64,000 nt of DNA from Eleginops maclovinus (taxonomy: Eukaryota > Chordata > Actinopteri > Perciformes > Eleginopidae): assembly GCF_036324505.1 (NCBI RefSeq), contig NC_086368.1, positions 18,589,878 through 18,653,877 on the forward strand, given 5' to 3'. This document shows, in pieces, positions 36,501-46,075 of this stretch; positions within the stretch are counted from its first letter, which is position 1, and each line of letters opens with the position of its first letter. The position numbers and the translations under genes are program-made. The notes under the pieces were generated by a model. It was given only the letters and a program-made list of their open reading frames with translations. It ran no database searches and had not been told where the DNA came from.

Positions 36501-37402
36501 GCGGGAAAGTCATTTGTGTTTGTGCACGGTAGTATCTGCTTTTGTGTTGTAAATATTCACGGGTAGTGCAGAATGTATTGTGGAAACGTTGGTTAGTCAG
36601 TTTTATTGTAGTTTGCTTAATTCAGTGATTTAGCTCTTTGATATGGAATACTGCTGTGATGGATTGGCATAAAGCCATGGTTTAAAACGTGCATAGTCCT
36701 AGATCATATGAAGTTTGTCTAAAATGAATTGCTGAAATTGCACATTGTAACTTGGTGGGAGTGAATATGTATTGTAAATATTTATATGGGAAAAAATGGT
36801 GTGCTAAACATGCTGCTAACAATTTAACTGTTTAGTGATCCATGTGGTTGATCAGTCACTCATTGTGGTTCTCGTATTAGAAAATGTAGGCTAATTTAAT
36901 ATCTGTGATGGATTCAAGCTAAAATGATTAACTTAACAAATGTGTTTATTTATATATATGTGGTTATTTATTTATATATATATGTGGTTATTTATACATG
37001 TGTGTGTCAGGTCAAACATTTTGATAAATGATCATTGTTGATTCCTGTGCCTATTTTTATAAGAGATGTGCAAATTTGTAAATGGTTGGTGTTCTCTGGT
37101 TTTTAAGGTTTTTCACCTGTACTGTCTGGGCTACAAAAGGAATAAATCGGATAAAGATACAAGAAGCCTGGTCATTGAGTGAAACCCAGTTAAAACATTC
37201 AGAATTGGTGCCTCCCTATCAAGTGGGGGTTAAGCACAGCCAAAAAAGACGGAACACTTGACAGTTAGCATTCAGGCTTATTACAGTAATTGTGAAGTGT
37301 CTCCTCAATTTAAACACAGACTTACTTTACAAATGGAGATATTAAGTAGATTACACAGAGTGTGATTGGAACAAAGAACAAACATTTCAAAACTCTCTTC
37401 AT
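24592..37402 (-). CDS. GT6-family alpha-1,3-glycosyltransferase, copy 2, with a retrotransposon in intron 1
   Basis: Coding exons on the minus strand: 37402-37326, 26001-25906, 25680-25543 and 25276-24592. The predicted 331-aa protein differs from copy 1 at only a few positions in the catalytic domain (for example SMMRMK for SMTRMK, KFIKVKK for KVIKVKK, C-terminus DTLRSP for ETLRTP). DVD, HAAVFGG and WHDESHLNKY are all kept. Intron 1, about 100 bp in the other copies, has grown to over 11 kb through a Pao/BEL insertion in the same orientation-neutral site. Splice sites and frame are intact, so it may still be expressed if the intron is removed. Function as for copy 1. Confidence 0.85.
26047..27123 (+). 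repeat. Pao/BEL 5' LTR
   Basis: 1077 bp, TG...CA ends. An AATAAA is present near 27000, followed by the 3' part of the LTR. It contains a short TATATATGTGGTTATTTAT direct repeat near 26812-26850. Confidence 0.93.
27312..29794 (+). pseudogene. Pao/BEL Gag and protease region (frame then cut by hAT insertion)
   Basis: The ATG at 27312 begins a lysine/glutamate-rich, coiled-coil N-terminus. The DUF1759-type Gag core is at about residues 215-400 (VLPQFDGNKRNFYLWKKEW). Two cysteine-rich knuckle-like segments follow (CVVCGDRGHGRKLYYC; CGRCLEVHG) and then the DUF1758-type aspartic protease region with LIDLASDTNYITH. That sequence has Asp but not the usual DSG/DTG triad. The frame is open throughout until the hAT insertion at 29795 adds a premature stop. 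The frame on the far side of the insertion is in register, so the element was coding when it was hit. I describe the break and do not reconstruct the protein. Confidence 0.85.
29795..32618 (+). mobile_element. hAT DNA transposon, ZBED5-like, complete
   Basis: 2824 bp with inverted termini CAGTGATTCTTAAACT and AGTTTAAGAACCACTG and a perfect 8-bp duplication acgtatgt at 29787-29794 and 32619-32626. Subterminal GGGGTCGCGACCCC and GTGGGGTCG motifs occur at the two ends. It carries one intact transposase frame and is inserted in the pol region of the Pao element. Confidence 0.95.
30202..32094 (+). CDS. hAT transposase, ZBED5/SCAND3-like, 630 aa
   Basis: A single open frame from the ATG at 30202 to the TGA at 32092. 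A BED-type zinc finger lies at residues about 70-98 (C72, C75, H92, H97 in PQCVICGD...RRHLESRH). The RNase-H-like core has the first Asp in LQLDESTD (about 216), the second in ICTDGAGAMMG (about 282), HCIIHREAL, and EVRWLSRGK leading to the third acidic region. The C-terminal dimerisation block reads STYLCEKTFSSLAYIKNKYR. The product would bind the element's ends and move it by cut and paste. Intact termini, the perfect TSD and the open frame suggest it could be active or very recently active. Related proteins exist as domesticated genes (ZBED5), but the TSD shows that this copy is a transposon. Confidence 0.93.
   Translation: MDRWLLKNNDLSSEVPSTSSCAPTPPRSSDGTSLAGGENKKDPPTRRRRYLKEFLKYGFTCQVKHELDHPQCVICGDVLAHESLKPTKMRRHLESRHPDDAQKPMTFFLRKEAALHGQKTVVHSQATVPTKALAASYKVAHLVAKAQKPHTIAESLILPAAIAMTTAMHGEKIASVLKQIPLSNDTMSKRINDIANDMKCQLIERVKNSRFSLQLDESTDLTNVAHLMVFIRYSHDGKLHEDMLCCSPMEGRCTGGDIFNCLNGWMEETGLDWDKCISICTDGAGAMMGKHKGLKAKVLSVAPHVKFTHCIIHREALASKTLEPELNNVLQTAIQIVNSIKSRPLNSRLFALLCQEMGSAHESLLFHSEVRWLSRGKVLTRLFELRSEVRTFLSDVHSPLADHLTDSRWLSRLAYLACIFDKLNSLNLSLQGPSTNILTLSDKVNAFTKKLQRWAARAESGDFEMFSELHDFLESDMNANSLKESITCHLRSLLDKFNKYFLTENVEPFDWVRQPFTNCSSNNLPSELEDALIELSSDRTLQASFASKTLDEFWLSVVQEYPGLSKAAMDILTPFGSTYLCEKTFSSLAYIKNKYRCRLNSMEENLRVAVSSIDPRIDLLCSRKQAHPSH
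32627..36141 (+). pseudogene. Pao/BEL Pol (RT, RNase H, integrase), frameshifted near its end
   Basis: It resumes the Pol frame after the hAT insertion. Reverse transcriptase: LVWNSSQKFRGQSLNDLL, DIKKMYNSV, catalytic YVDD at about 33287. A Pao-type linker with GYDPESDKLRMMV and RNase H with FSDGSERSYGAVLY follow. The integrase zinc-binding part is HQEGHEG...CIHCRKAR. The DDE core has ISVDLFGPY, WLDPGTNFVG and HRNGAAEAAV. The first frame stops at 35568; from about 35530 the +1 frame carries the integrase C-terminus (LTFNEFLTALQLAANLANE) to 36141. One indel, in the genome or the assembly, explains this. With LTRs this young, an assembly error is a real alternative. Confidence 0.87.
36187..37263 (+). 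repeat. Pao/BEL 3' LTR
   Basis: Reads identical to 26047-27123. Confidence 0.93.
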
Positions 37403-37724
37403 CCTCTGAAGATTTCTGCAAAAGAACGAGCCAAAGATGTCACATTACCCAGATTAAACAGAAAACACTGATTATTAAAATGCAGAACTTTGTGGCACAG
37501 TAGCCTAAATCATAAAGTAGTCAGGGTTTAACAGTTCACAAACATTTTGGTTATGTACTTACCTTAGGTTTTAGGTCACTTCGGTTCTTTAATTATTATT
37601 GAACTGTATACTGTACTCTTCACATAAGCAGCTTGATATTAGGACTTGCCTGTCAGCTAGTACATTCATTGTATTTTCATTTTTTACTTTCAGAAAAATG
37701 TAATTGCTTGCAGAAAGAGCAGAT

Positions 37725-38077
37725 CTGTAGGCACTAACAGTGGCTTAGACTGTAAGGGCTTGGACTGGGGTCCAAAGGGTTGCCGGTTCACGTCCTGATT
37801 GGACCAGAAAAATGGAGTGAACTCGTAGCAGGACAGATGCCAGTTCTCCTCCTGAGCCACTGCCGAGGTTCCCTTGAGCAAGCCACCAACCCTGAAACTG
37901 CTCGCTGGTGCTGGGTAGCTGGCAGACTCCCTACTCTGCCACCTCTCCTGTGCGGTTGTGTTTGTGCATGTATATATCATCCTTGCTTGTGCATGTATAT
38001 CCTCCATTTGTGTAAACACTACTGAGTGGGGAAAGACATTTCCCTGTAAGGGATTAATAAAGAATATCTTCTAATAA
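37725..38077 (+). mobile_element. tRNA-derived SINE (unit 2)
   Basis: tRNA-like head with GGGTTGCCGGTTCACGTCC (B box) after GGCTTGGACTGGGGTCC; the 3' end is GTAAGGGATTAATAAAG. The same insertion is present, inverted, in unit 3 and truncated in unit 1. Confidence 0.7.
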
Positions 38078-38099
38078 TGTCTCCTGCTGTGGAGAACAC

Positions 38100-40616
38100 C
38101 CTCTCACTAGGGCAGTGGTTCTCAAACTTTTACAGTCAGGCCCCCCTAGGGTAATCTAAATATTTTCAAATCAATATATCAAATGTTACTATGTGTTTAA
38201 TTGTGTACTGTATTTGCCTAGCCCAAACTATGTTATGAAATATTCTACAAAATATGTTATTTGGTTACGCCTCCCCTAGAGGGCAACTGAAGATCTGATT
38301 AAATTGACTTGACTAATCTGAAGATCTGAATGGCCTGATTAATCATCTGAAAATCGGATTAAATCAACAGTGGTGAAGAGACATAGACACAGATGTGCCA
38401 CCAATAAATAAGAGAACACTACACACCCAAAGGTAAATACACAGCTATGCGCCACCAAGGGATAAGAGAACACTACACCTCCAAGCAGGAGAGTAGAAAA
38501 AGTGTTTGAAAACAGAGAACGAGAATTCTTTCTACGAACTGTAGACAGATAGCCACTCGAAAGTGGACTGTGGACCAGTGAGTTGGAGAAGACCTCGGCT
38601 GAGTATCTTTTGTGGGCCTATCACATCATTTTATTAATAAACGCTGTTAAACTTGACGAGAAGCTCCTAGGATTCTTTTTCTCAGCCTCCCTCTTCAAGA
38701 TTTAGAACCTTACGGTATTTCAGGTTTTGCTACTTTGTACTTCTACTCCACTATAATTCAAAAGGTGTACTTTCACTACCCGGGGGCTGCAGAATGTCTG
38801 TGAGCCAGCAGCCCCGCCCCTAGCACACACACGAGAGAGAGGTCTCTCTTGTGAAGAGAGCGGAAATAATGTTATTCCAAGTTAGAAACGTCCACCTGTC
38901 TTTGTCCGTCATCCTTGTATGTAATCGCGAAACCAAAATGTACCCAAACCGGAGACTTAAATGATGCTGGAGGATTTTCAATCTCATCTTGAACTGCGGT
39001 TGCCATATCGACTGTTCCGCAAACAACTGACCAAATTATAACGCACCCCTGAAGGCCCCCTTCAGGGATGCCTTCAGGGATGCCTTCAGGGGTGCGTCCA
39101 ATGAAATGACTTGGTTGCTCTATGACGTTGAACCCAATGTGAGCAAATTACACTGAACGCAGCAAAGGAACGCAGCACCTGGTATTCATTCCAAAAATGT
39201 TTCACATGCTCAATTTTTGAAGTTCAACGTTATATTCGTTTGGAACCGAAGGGCACATACCGAATATTTTCGGTAGGAATACGTAAGTCGTTACTCCCCT
39301 ATAAAGTAGTATTATTTGATCCCTAACCCCCATTCCCCTTTTCTCCTCCCTATTTGTGAAGCGACCTTGGGTAGCCTACCATGAAAGGTGCTATATAAGT
39401 TTAAGTTATTATTATTATTATAATAATAATAATTATTATTATTATTATTATTAATAATTTAGTTTGTTTTTTATATTAAAAATATCACATACCCCATTGC
39501 TGAAAAACACCGTGGTCAAAGCTCAGTAGACGGGGAACTCCTGTGAAAAAAGGTGGCAGCAGCTGATGGTTCATGAATGAAACAGCAACTGAGAAAGAAG
39601 CGGAAGTGTTTCAATAATACGAACAATTCACCTAGATCCCATTGGTTCAAATACACCAATCTAGGTATGGCAGTGCTATACTTTGAACTTTTGAGATAGT
39701 GGAGGTAAGGATGGTTACATTTTGGTGTATTTGACAATATAAGATCTCAAAGTCAAAGATATTGATTGTTAACTTAACCAGCCATTCAATAAGTTAGCAA
39801 AAATAAAATACACTCGCAACTTTGGTAACATTTTGATATTATAAATACTATATATACTGCAAAGATATTGAGGTGTATGAACTCTGGGGAAAGCAAATGT
39901 GTGTGATTTGGATTTTTTAATGTTAATAATTAAGCACGTTATTTGTACAGTCTAAAGTTTCAATTCATAGAGGATATCAGCTATCTTAGAACCCTAAGGC
40001 TGAGTACTTCTTTTAAAAACAAACCTTGTCTTTTGCAGCAATATCAACACATTTCAATGAATCAATGTAAATCATTTCACTATTCTCAGGAGCCGTTTAG
40101 TTACTGAAGACACAATATATATTGCGTTTTCCGGGAAGTTTGAAGATGCCAGACTAAATAAAAACGTGTAGCATCCAACAGTTGGACAAAAACCCTCATA
40201 AATGATTCTCAGTGCTCGAAGATATAACTCTTAGTATGGAAACATCTTCAAACTCAATTTAGACAATATTTGAAAAGAACACTGAAGTCAGTAGGATTAA
40301 TTCTCTGGGAACCATGGCTGTCTGTACCAAATATCCATTCAGTACTTTAGTTTATGAGATATTTCAGTCTGTTCCGACCAACCAAGTCCTCAGGTTATTA
40401 GGCTCAGCTGCCCTTTGTCTGCCTCAGGTGTATACATTCATGTTCAGAAAGGTAGCATAACATGTTAAATTACCAATAGCCTTATATGAAATCTTAATTC
40501 AAAGTTATGTTCTCCCTAACTGTGGTTTTGAACAAAGCTCTGGGACTGGTACTTTGTTTATTCATCCAATGACTGCTAAGATTTTGAATTCTAGACTAAA
40601 ATGATTTAACTTTGCT
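38100..40616. other. non-coding part of unit 2
   Basis: No gene. A CAGTGGTTCTCAAACTTTTA sequence at 38103 looks like one end of a hAT-type MITE whose other end I cannot find. At about 39290-39450 there is a LINE-tail-like segment (GGTGCTATATAAGTTTAAG) running into a (TTA)n tract; it has counterparts at about 21780-21895 and 47095-47230. Confidence 0.5.
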
Positions 40617-41130
40617 AAGGCAAGGCAAGTTTATTTATATAGCACCTTTCAACACAAGGCAATTCAAAGTCCTTTACAAACATGAAACACAGTAAGAGCA
40701 TTAAAAAATATTAAACACATTATAAAAGGGCATTTAAAAACAGTCATTTAAGAACAAAGATAATGAAATAAACACAACAGGTATAAAACACATGAATAAG
40801 AGTTACAGTGCAGAATAAAAGTCACAGTGCAATGTTAGATAAGAACAGCTCAATTAAAAGCAGCGGCAAAAAGAAATGTTTTCAGCCTGGATTTAAAAGT
40901 AGTAAGAGTAGCAGCGGCCCTGCAAGGTTCTGGGAGTTTGTTCCAGATATTTGGAGCATAATAACGAAACGCTGCTTCTCCTTGTTTAGTTCTAAGTCTG
41001 GGGACAGAAAGTTGACCCGTCCCAGAAGATCTGAGAGTTCTGGATGGTTCATAATGTAGCGGGAGATCACAAATGTGTTTATTAGAAAGTCTTATTAGGA
41101 AATACAAACTGTTTTGGAATGGTAAACTCT
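40617..41130 (-). mobile_element. LINE 3' fragment (jockey/L2-like) in the last long intron
   Basis: On the minus strand it encodes the end of a LINE ORF2 (RYYAPNIWNKLPEPCRAAAT, then FKSRLKTFLFAAAFN), followed by a 3' UTR ending GCTATATAAATAAACTTGCC and (TTGCC)n. Other copies: 42800-43195, 45677-46075 and 51690-52016, inverted. Confidence 0.75.
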
Positions 41131-41161
41131 TAAACCCATACTTTTTGTTTTGTTTTATTAG

Positions 41162-41526
41162 GAACTTAAAAAAACATCTAATCTCAGGCAGGTTTTAAAA
41201 TCCATCCCTTTGCAAGCTTCGAGGTGAGTCTGATTCAGAATCTAAGCGCAACCCGTTGGCCTGCTTAATGAAACACCAATAAATGTGTGTGAACTGATTG
41301 TATCCCTAGTGTGATGAGGCCTGAGATGTCTGGTATTCAGGGTTATTTGGACAATACTCAGAACAAGCAGAGAGGCGTGACTACCCCCCATCTTGGTATT
41401 TTGTCTGGTGGGACTGTGTCTCGATCAGCAGAGATGGGCTACATGAATCTGACCTCCCTTCAGATACACTCGGACCACACGACTCCCATAGCCGCCTTCA
41501 GCAACTCAAACATTATGAGTTCATGA
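41162..41526 (+). CDS. coiled-coil gene, intact last two exons
   Basis: Exon 41162-41223 (ELKKTSNLRQVLKSIPLQAS, donor GTGAGT) and exon 41310-41526 (acceptor TATCCCTAG), joined in phase (AG|T). They give a C-terminus with MRPEMSGIQGYLDNTQNKQ and ending FSNSNIMSS, stop TGA at 41524. Exon 17656-17773 ends on a whole codon (...LHFAE), and this block begins on one, so the phases fit for direct splicing across the 23 kb duplication cluster. It is the only one of five copies that keeps the last intron. The C-terminus is not coiled coil and I recognise no domain in it. Confidence 0.65.
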
Positions 41527-42418
41527 GATTTCATGTTTATGTGCAACATGGATACACTGTACAGAATTGTATTTATTTGTGAGTAAATTAATAAACGAAA
41601 TGGCCGTATTTTTCTCCTTTTTCTTCTCTTACAATTTTAAAGTTTATACTGAACATTAAAACAGTGTTGATCTTCCTGGATCTAAGTTAGAGCTAGTTTT
41701 TCATGCAAATTTGGGGGAATATTTCCAATGCAAATAAATCAACACTGTTCTTTCAGTATTCTAAATCCAGTGACCTGACCTGAATTACTGTGGACTCCTC
41801 CTTCAGTTGGTGAACACACCAATCTGTTTTGCATGGTACTAAATGTTTTATGCGGTTATGCTCGATGGTGTGAAAAAGTGTGAAACTATTTCTGCCAAAA
41901 TACAACTTATTCAACTGTAAGCAGTAATTCAGAATTGATTCCTTTTTAGATTTTTATTGAGATGTATCAGTCGTCTATTCATATTGTTTTAAAGAGAACT
42001 TCTGGTCAAAAGGACTGATTTTATGTTAAATAACAACATTACAACAGGCAAAAAGCGACTCCAATTAGAACAAAAAAATGAATATATGCTTCAATATATA
42101 CTGTGGTTTACTATCCCCACTGGTAACAAGGTGCAGTTTAAAGTAAGCTTGTGTCCGTTTGTGTACAGGAAGAGATGAAGACCGTTATGGTAAACATCAT
42201 GATGAAAGTGACACATAAATGGTCAGGTCACTGGATTTAGAACACTGAAAGAACAGTGTTGATTTATTTGCATTGGAAATATTCCTCCAAATTTGCATGA
42301 AAAACTAGCTCTAACTTAGATCCAGGAAGATCAACACTGTTTTAATGTTCAGTATAAACTTTAAAATTGTAAGAGAAGAAAAAGGAGAAAAATACGGCCA
42401 TTTCGTTTATTAATTTAC

Positions 42419-42756
42419 TCACAAATAAATACAATTCTGTACAGTGTATCCATGTTGCACATAAACATGAAATCTCAAGAACTCATATTGTTTGAGTTGC
42501 TGAAGGCGACTATGGGAGTCGTGGGGTCCGAGTGTCTCTGAAGGGAGGTCAGATTCATGTAGCCCATCTCTGCTGATCGAGACACAGTCCCACCAGACAA
42601 AATACCAAGAGGGGGGGTAGTCACGCCTCTCTGCTTGTTCTGAGTATTGTCCAAATAGCCAACGGGTTGCGCTTAGATTCTGAATCAGACTCACCTCGAA
42701 GCTTGCAAAGGGATGGATTTTAAAACCTGCCTGACATTAGATGTTTTTTTAAGTTC
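42419..42756 (-). pseudogene. copy (c) of the coiled-coil gene 3' end, with 83-bp deletion
   Basis: An inverted copy with the same CCGTTGGC|TATTTGG junction as copy (a). It lies in the right arm of the palindrome. Confidence 0.75.
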
Positions 42757-42799
42757 CTAATAAAACAAAACAAAAAGTATGGGTTTAATAGTTTACCAT

Positions 42800-43195
42800 T
42801 CCAAAATAGTTTGTATTTCCTAATAAGACTTTCTAATAAACACATTTGTGATCTCCTGCTACATTATGAACCATCCATAACTCTCAGATCTTCTGGGACG
42901 GGTCAACTTTTTGTCCCCAGACTTAGAACTAAACAAGGAGAAGCAGCTTTCCGTTATTATTCTCCAAATATCTGGAACAAGCTCCCAGAACCCTGCAGGG
43001 CCGCTGCTACTCTTACTACTTTTAAATCCAGGCTGAAAACATTTCTTTTTGCCGCTGCTTTTAATTGAGCTGTTCTTATCTAACATTGCACTGTGACTTT
43101 TATTCTGCACTGTAACTTTTATTCATGTGTTTTATACCTGTTGTGTTTATTTCATTATCTTTGTTCTTAAATGACTGTTTTGAAATGTCCTTTTA
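42800..43195 (+). mobile_element. LINE 3' fragment, copy in palindrome right arm
   Basis: Same ORF2 end as at 40617-41130, opposite strand; the tail is cut short before the TTGCC repeat. Confidence 0.7.
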
Positions 43196-43783
43196 TAATG
43201 TGGCTATTGGTAATTTAACATGTTATGCTACCTTTCTGAACATGAATGTATACACCTGAGGCAGACAAAGGGCAGCTGAGCCTAATAACCTGAGGACTTG
43301 GTTGGTCTGAACAGACTGAAATATCTCATAAACTAAAGTACTGAATGGATATTTGGTACAGACAGCCATGGTTCCCAGAGAATTAATCCTACTGACTTCA
43401 GTGTTCTTTTCAAATATTGTCTAAATTGAGTTTGAAGAAGTTTCCATACTAAGAGTTATATCTTCGAGCACTGAGAATCATTTATGAGGGTTTTTGTCCA
43501 ACTGTTGGATGCTACACGTTTTTATTTAGTCTGGCATCTACAAACTTCCCAGAAAACGCAATATATATTGTGTCTTCAGTAACTAAACGGCTCCTGAGAA
43601 TAGTGAAATGATTTAGACATGTGGTCATAAAAACGTGCAAGACTCTTTCAAGTAGAAATTTCAAAAAATCAAAGCAATTTGTCTGTGAGGTGGTTTTCCT
43701 TTCCACTTTAAGTATAAGTTAATTATGTAATTGTTATAATTTTATTGTACAGTAAGCTCACACAAACACATTAAAGTCACAAC

Positions 43784-44711
43784 CAGTGGCGGCTGGTGAA
43801 CATTTATTTTGGGGGGCGCAGTTGGGCGGCACGGTTTAAATAGCACTTTTTTAGAGGTTTAGCTTAAGACAGTTGGTTAGGTGGCTGCGGCCAAATTCGT
43901 GCTTCTTACATTTTTGTGTGAAGTGCTTTAGATCCTTCATCCCGGTTGTAGTCCAAAGTGTTTCAGTCCCAGGACTTTGAAATAACAGACAAGGGAAACA
44001 AAAAAAGGCATTGCTCACTGTACAACCAGCTAACCAATTCCGCTTAGCATACAAGTTTGAGGAGAAAGTCCGAGTGTAGGTTCTCCCGCGATCAGTGGTC
44101 GTCTGTTGAATGTTTAAATCCGGACGCTCGGGTCCCAAGTCTTTCAATTTCTTCTTTTCGACATCTGATAGTCGATGAAACGGTGTTTTAAGTAGAGCTT
44201 GCACGGAGTTCTCAGCCATCGATGTCGCCATATTCACTCAATCTAAGTTTCAGCTAGCTACGGTGCTGCTCTTTACGCTTGTGGTTAGGGAATGATAACG
44301 ATGCTGATTCGCCGAAATAGTCCAATCGCGTATCTAAGAATGTCACATTGAACTAAGAAACAATGCCATTGGCTGTGGGCGCAAAGATTTGCGCCCACAG
44401 ATCTAAGTTTCATCCCCCAATGAAAAGCTATCCTTGCTAAAATGACTGAGAAAAGTATAAGCTCTCCCATAGACTCCCATGTTATCGGCGCCCACGGACG
44501 GTAGCCGACCTGCCTATTCTCAGAAAAGGCGAATGGCAATATATTATGTCCGGACACATTTTAGCGGTTCTTGACAGTGGTCTCCCATACACATTTAACC
44601 CATAAACACGGTACATTTCTTATTTCATTTATGTTGTATATATAACGTTTTTTAACTCAAAAAGTCAGGGTGGGCGGCGCCCAAGCGCCCACTATTGACG
44701 CACCGCCACTG
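43784..44711. mobile_element. non-autonomous hAT element (928 bp)
   Basis: Inverted termini CAGTGGCGGCTGGTGA and CACCGCCACTG, with a perfect 8-bp duplication gtcacaac at 43776-43783 and 44712-44719. It splits the inverted duplication and so is younger than it. Confidence 0.93.
43851..44237 (-). pseudogene. N-terminal TTF-type zinc-finger fragment of a hAT (ZMYM1-like) transposase
   Basis: 128 codons on the minus strand: MAENSVQALLKTPFHRL, then RPDLNIQQT, RTFSSNLYAKRNWLAGC and AFFCFPCLLFQ, the TTF-type zinc-binding start of ZMYM1-like transposases. It ends at ...SHLTNCLKLNL, and no catalytic core follows within the element, so it is a deletion derivative of an autonomous hAT. The start context (two Met) is uncertain. 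Confidence 0.7.
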
Positions 44712-45297
44712 GTCACAACCCAGGTAAATTGTTCAACTTCTACCTGAACGTTTATTTTTCTTTATTTCTGCCAAAATCTAACTTATTCAACTGTAAGCAG
44801 TAATTCAGAATTGATTCCTTTGGGTGGATTTTTATTGAGATGTATCAGTCGTCTATTCATATTGTTTTAAAGAGAACTTCTGGTCAAAAGGACTGATTTT
44901 ATGTTAAATAAGAACATTACAACAGGCAAAAAGCGACTCCAATTAGAACAAAAAAAATGAATATATGCTTCAATATATACTGTGGTTTACTATCCCCACT
45001 GGTAACAAGGTGCAGTTTAAAGTAAGCTTGTGTCCGTTTGTGTACAGGAAGAGATGAAGACCGTTATGGTAAACCTCATGATGAAAGTGACACATAAATG
45101 GTCAGGTCACTGGATTTAGAACACTGAAAGAACAAGGTTGATTTATTTGCATTGGAAATATTCCTCCAAATTTGCATGAAAAACTAGCTCTAACTTAGAT
45201 CCAGGAAGATCAACACTGTTTTAATGTTCAGTATAAACTTTAAAATTGTAAGAGAAGAAAAAGGAGAAAAATACGGCCATTTCGTTTATTAATTTAC

Positions 45298-45635
45298 TCA
45301 CAAATAAATACAATTCTGTACAGTGTATCCATGTTGCACATAAACATGAAATCTCAAGAACTCATATTGTTTGAGTTGCTGAAGGCGACTATGGGAGTCG
45401 TGGGGTCCGAGTGTCTCTGAAGGGAGGTCAGATTCATGTAGCCCATCTCTGCTGATCGAGACACAGTCCCACCAGACAAAATACCAAGAGGGAGGGTAGT
45501 CACGCCTCTCTGCTTGTTCTGAGTATTGTCCAAATAGCCAACGGGTTGCGCTTAGATTCTGAATCAGACTCACCTCGAAGCTTGCAAAGGGATGGATTTT
45601 AAAACCTGCCTGAGATTAGATGTTTTTTTAAGTTC
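45298..45635 (-). pseudogene. copy (d) of the coiled-coil gene 3' end, with 83-bp deletion
   Basis: Same deletion junction as copies (a), (c) and (e). Confidence 0.75.
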
Positions 45636-45676
45636 CTAATAAAACAAAACAAAAAGTATGGGTTTAAGAGTTTACC

Positions 45677-46075
45677 ATTCCAAAATAGTTTGTATTTCCT
45701 AATAAGACTTTCTAATAAACACATTTGTGATCTCCTGCTACATTATGAACCATCCAGAACTCTCAGATCTTCTGGGACGGGTCAACTTTTTGTCCCCAGA
45801 CTTAGAACTAAACAAGGAGAAGCAGCGTTTCGTTATTATGCTCCAAATATCTGGAACAAACTCCCAGAACCCTGCAGGGCCGCTGCTACTCTTACTACTT
45901 TTAAATCCAGGCTGAAAACATTTCTTTTTGCCGCTGCTTTTAATTGAGCTGTTCTTATCTAACATTGCACTGTGACTTTTATTCTGCACTGTAACTTTTA
46001 TTCATGTGTTTTATACCTGTTGTGTTTATTTCATTATCTTTGTTCTTAAATGACTGTTTTTAAATGTCCTTTTAT
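45677..46075 (+). mobile_element. LINE 3' fragment, unit 3 copy
   Basis: ORF2 end as at 40617-41130, inverted. Confidence 0.7.

Larger units (their letters stand above)
26047..37263 (+). mobile_element. Pao/BEL LTR retrotransposon with 1077-bp LTRs
   Basis: LTRs 26047-27123 and 36187-37263 start TGTCACGG and end CTTGACA. I see no difference between them when reading line against line. The 5-bp duplication gttag flanks the element at 26042-26046 and 37264-37268, and the empty site is present in GT copies 1 and 3. The purine tract GAGTGGGAGG precedes the 3' LTR. The internal region encodes Gag-Pol of Pao type and is interrupted by a hAT element. Identical LTRs imply a very recent insertion. 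Confidence 0.93.
23972..41780 (+). repeat. segmental-duplication unit 2 (carries GT copy 2 and the intact host 3' end)
   Basis: It has the same order as unit 1, with an 11.2 kb Pao/BEL insertion at 26047-37263 and a LINE fragment at 40617-41130 that unit 1 lacks. The junction at 23972 (TCATTTATGTCTACAACCCC) recurs inverted next to GT copy 3 at about 51285-51316. Confidence 0.8.
40072..43615. repeat. large palindrome: ~1.4-1.7 kb inverted arms around a 440-bp spacer
   Basis: The left arm ends at 41780 (...CAGTGACCTGACC) and the right arm starts at 42221 (GGTCAGGTCACTG...). The arms include the host 3' exons, the LINE fragment and flanking intron, and remain colinear to about 40072 and 43615. 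The right arm has the 83-bp exon deletion and the left arm does not. The spacer 41781-42220 holds no gene; its right part is repeated at 44770-45110. Confidence 0.85.
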
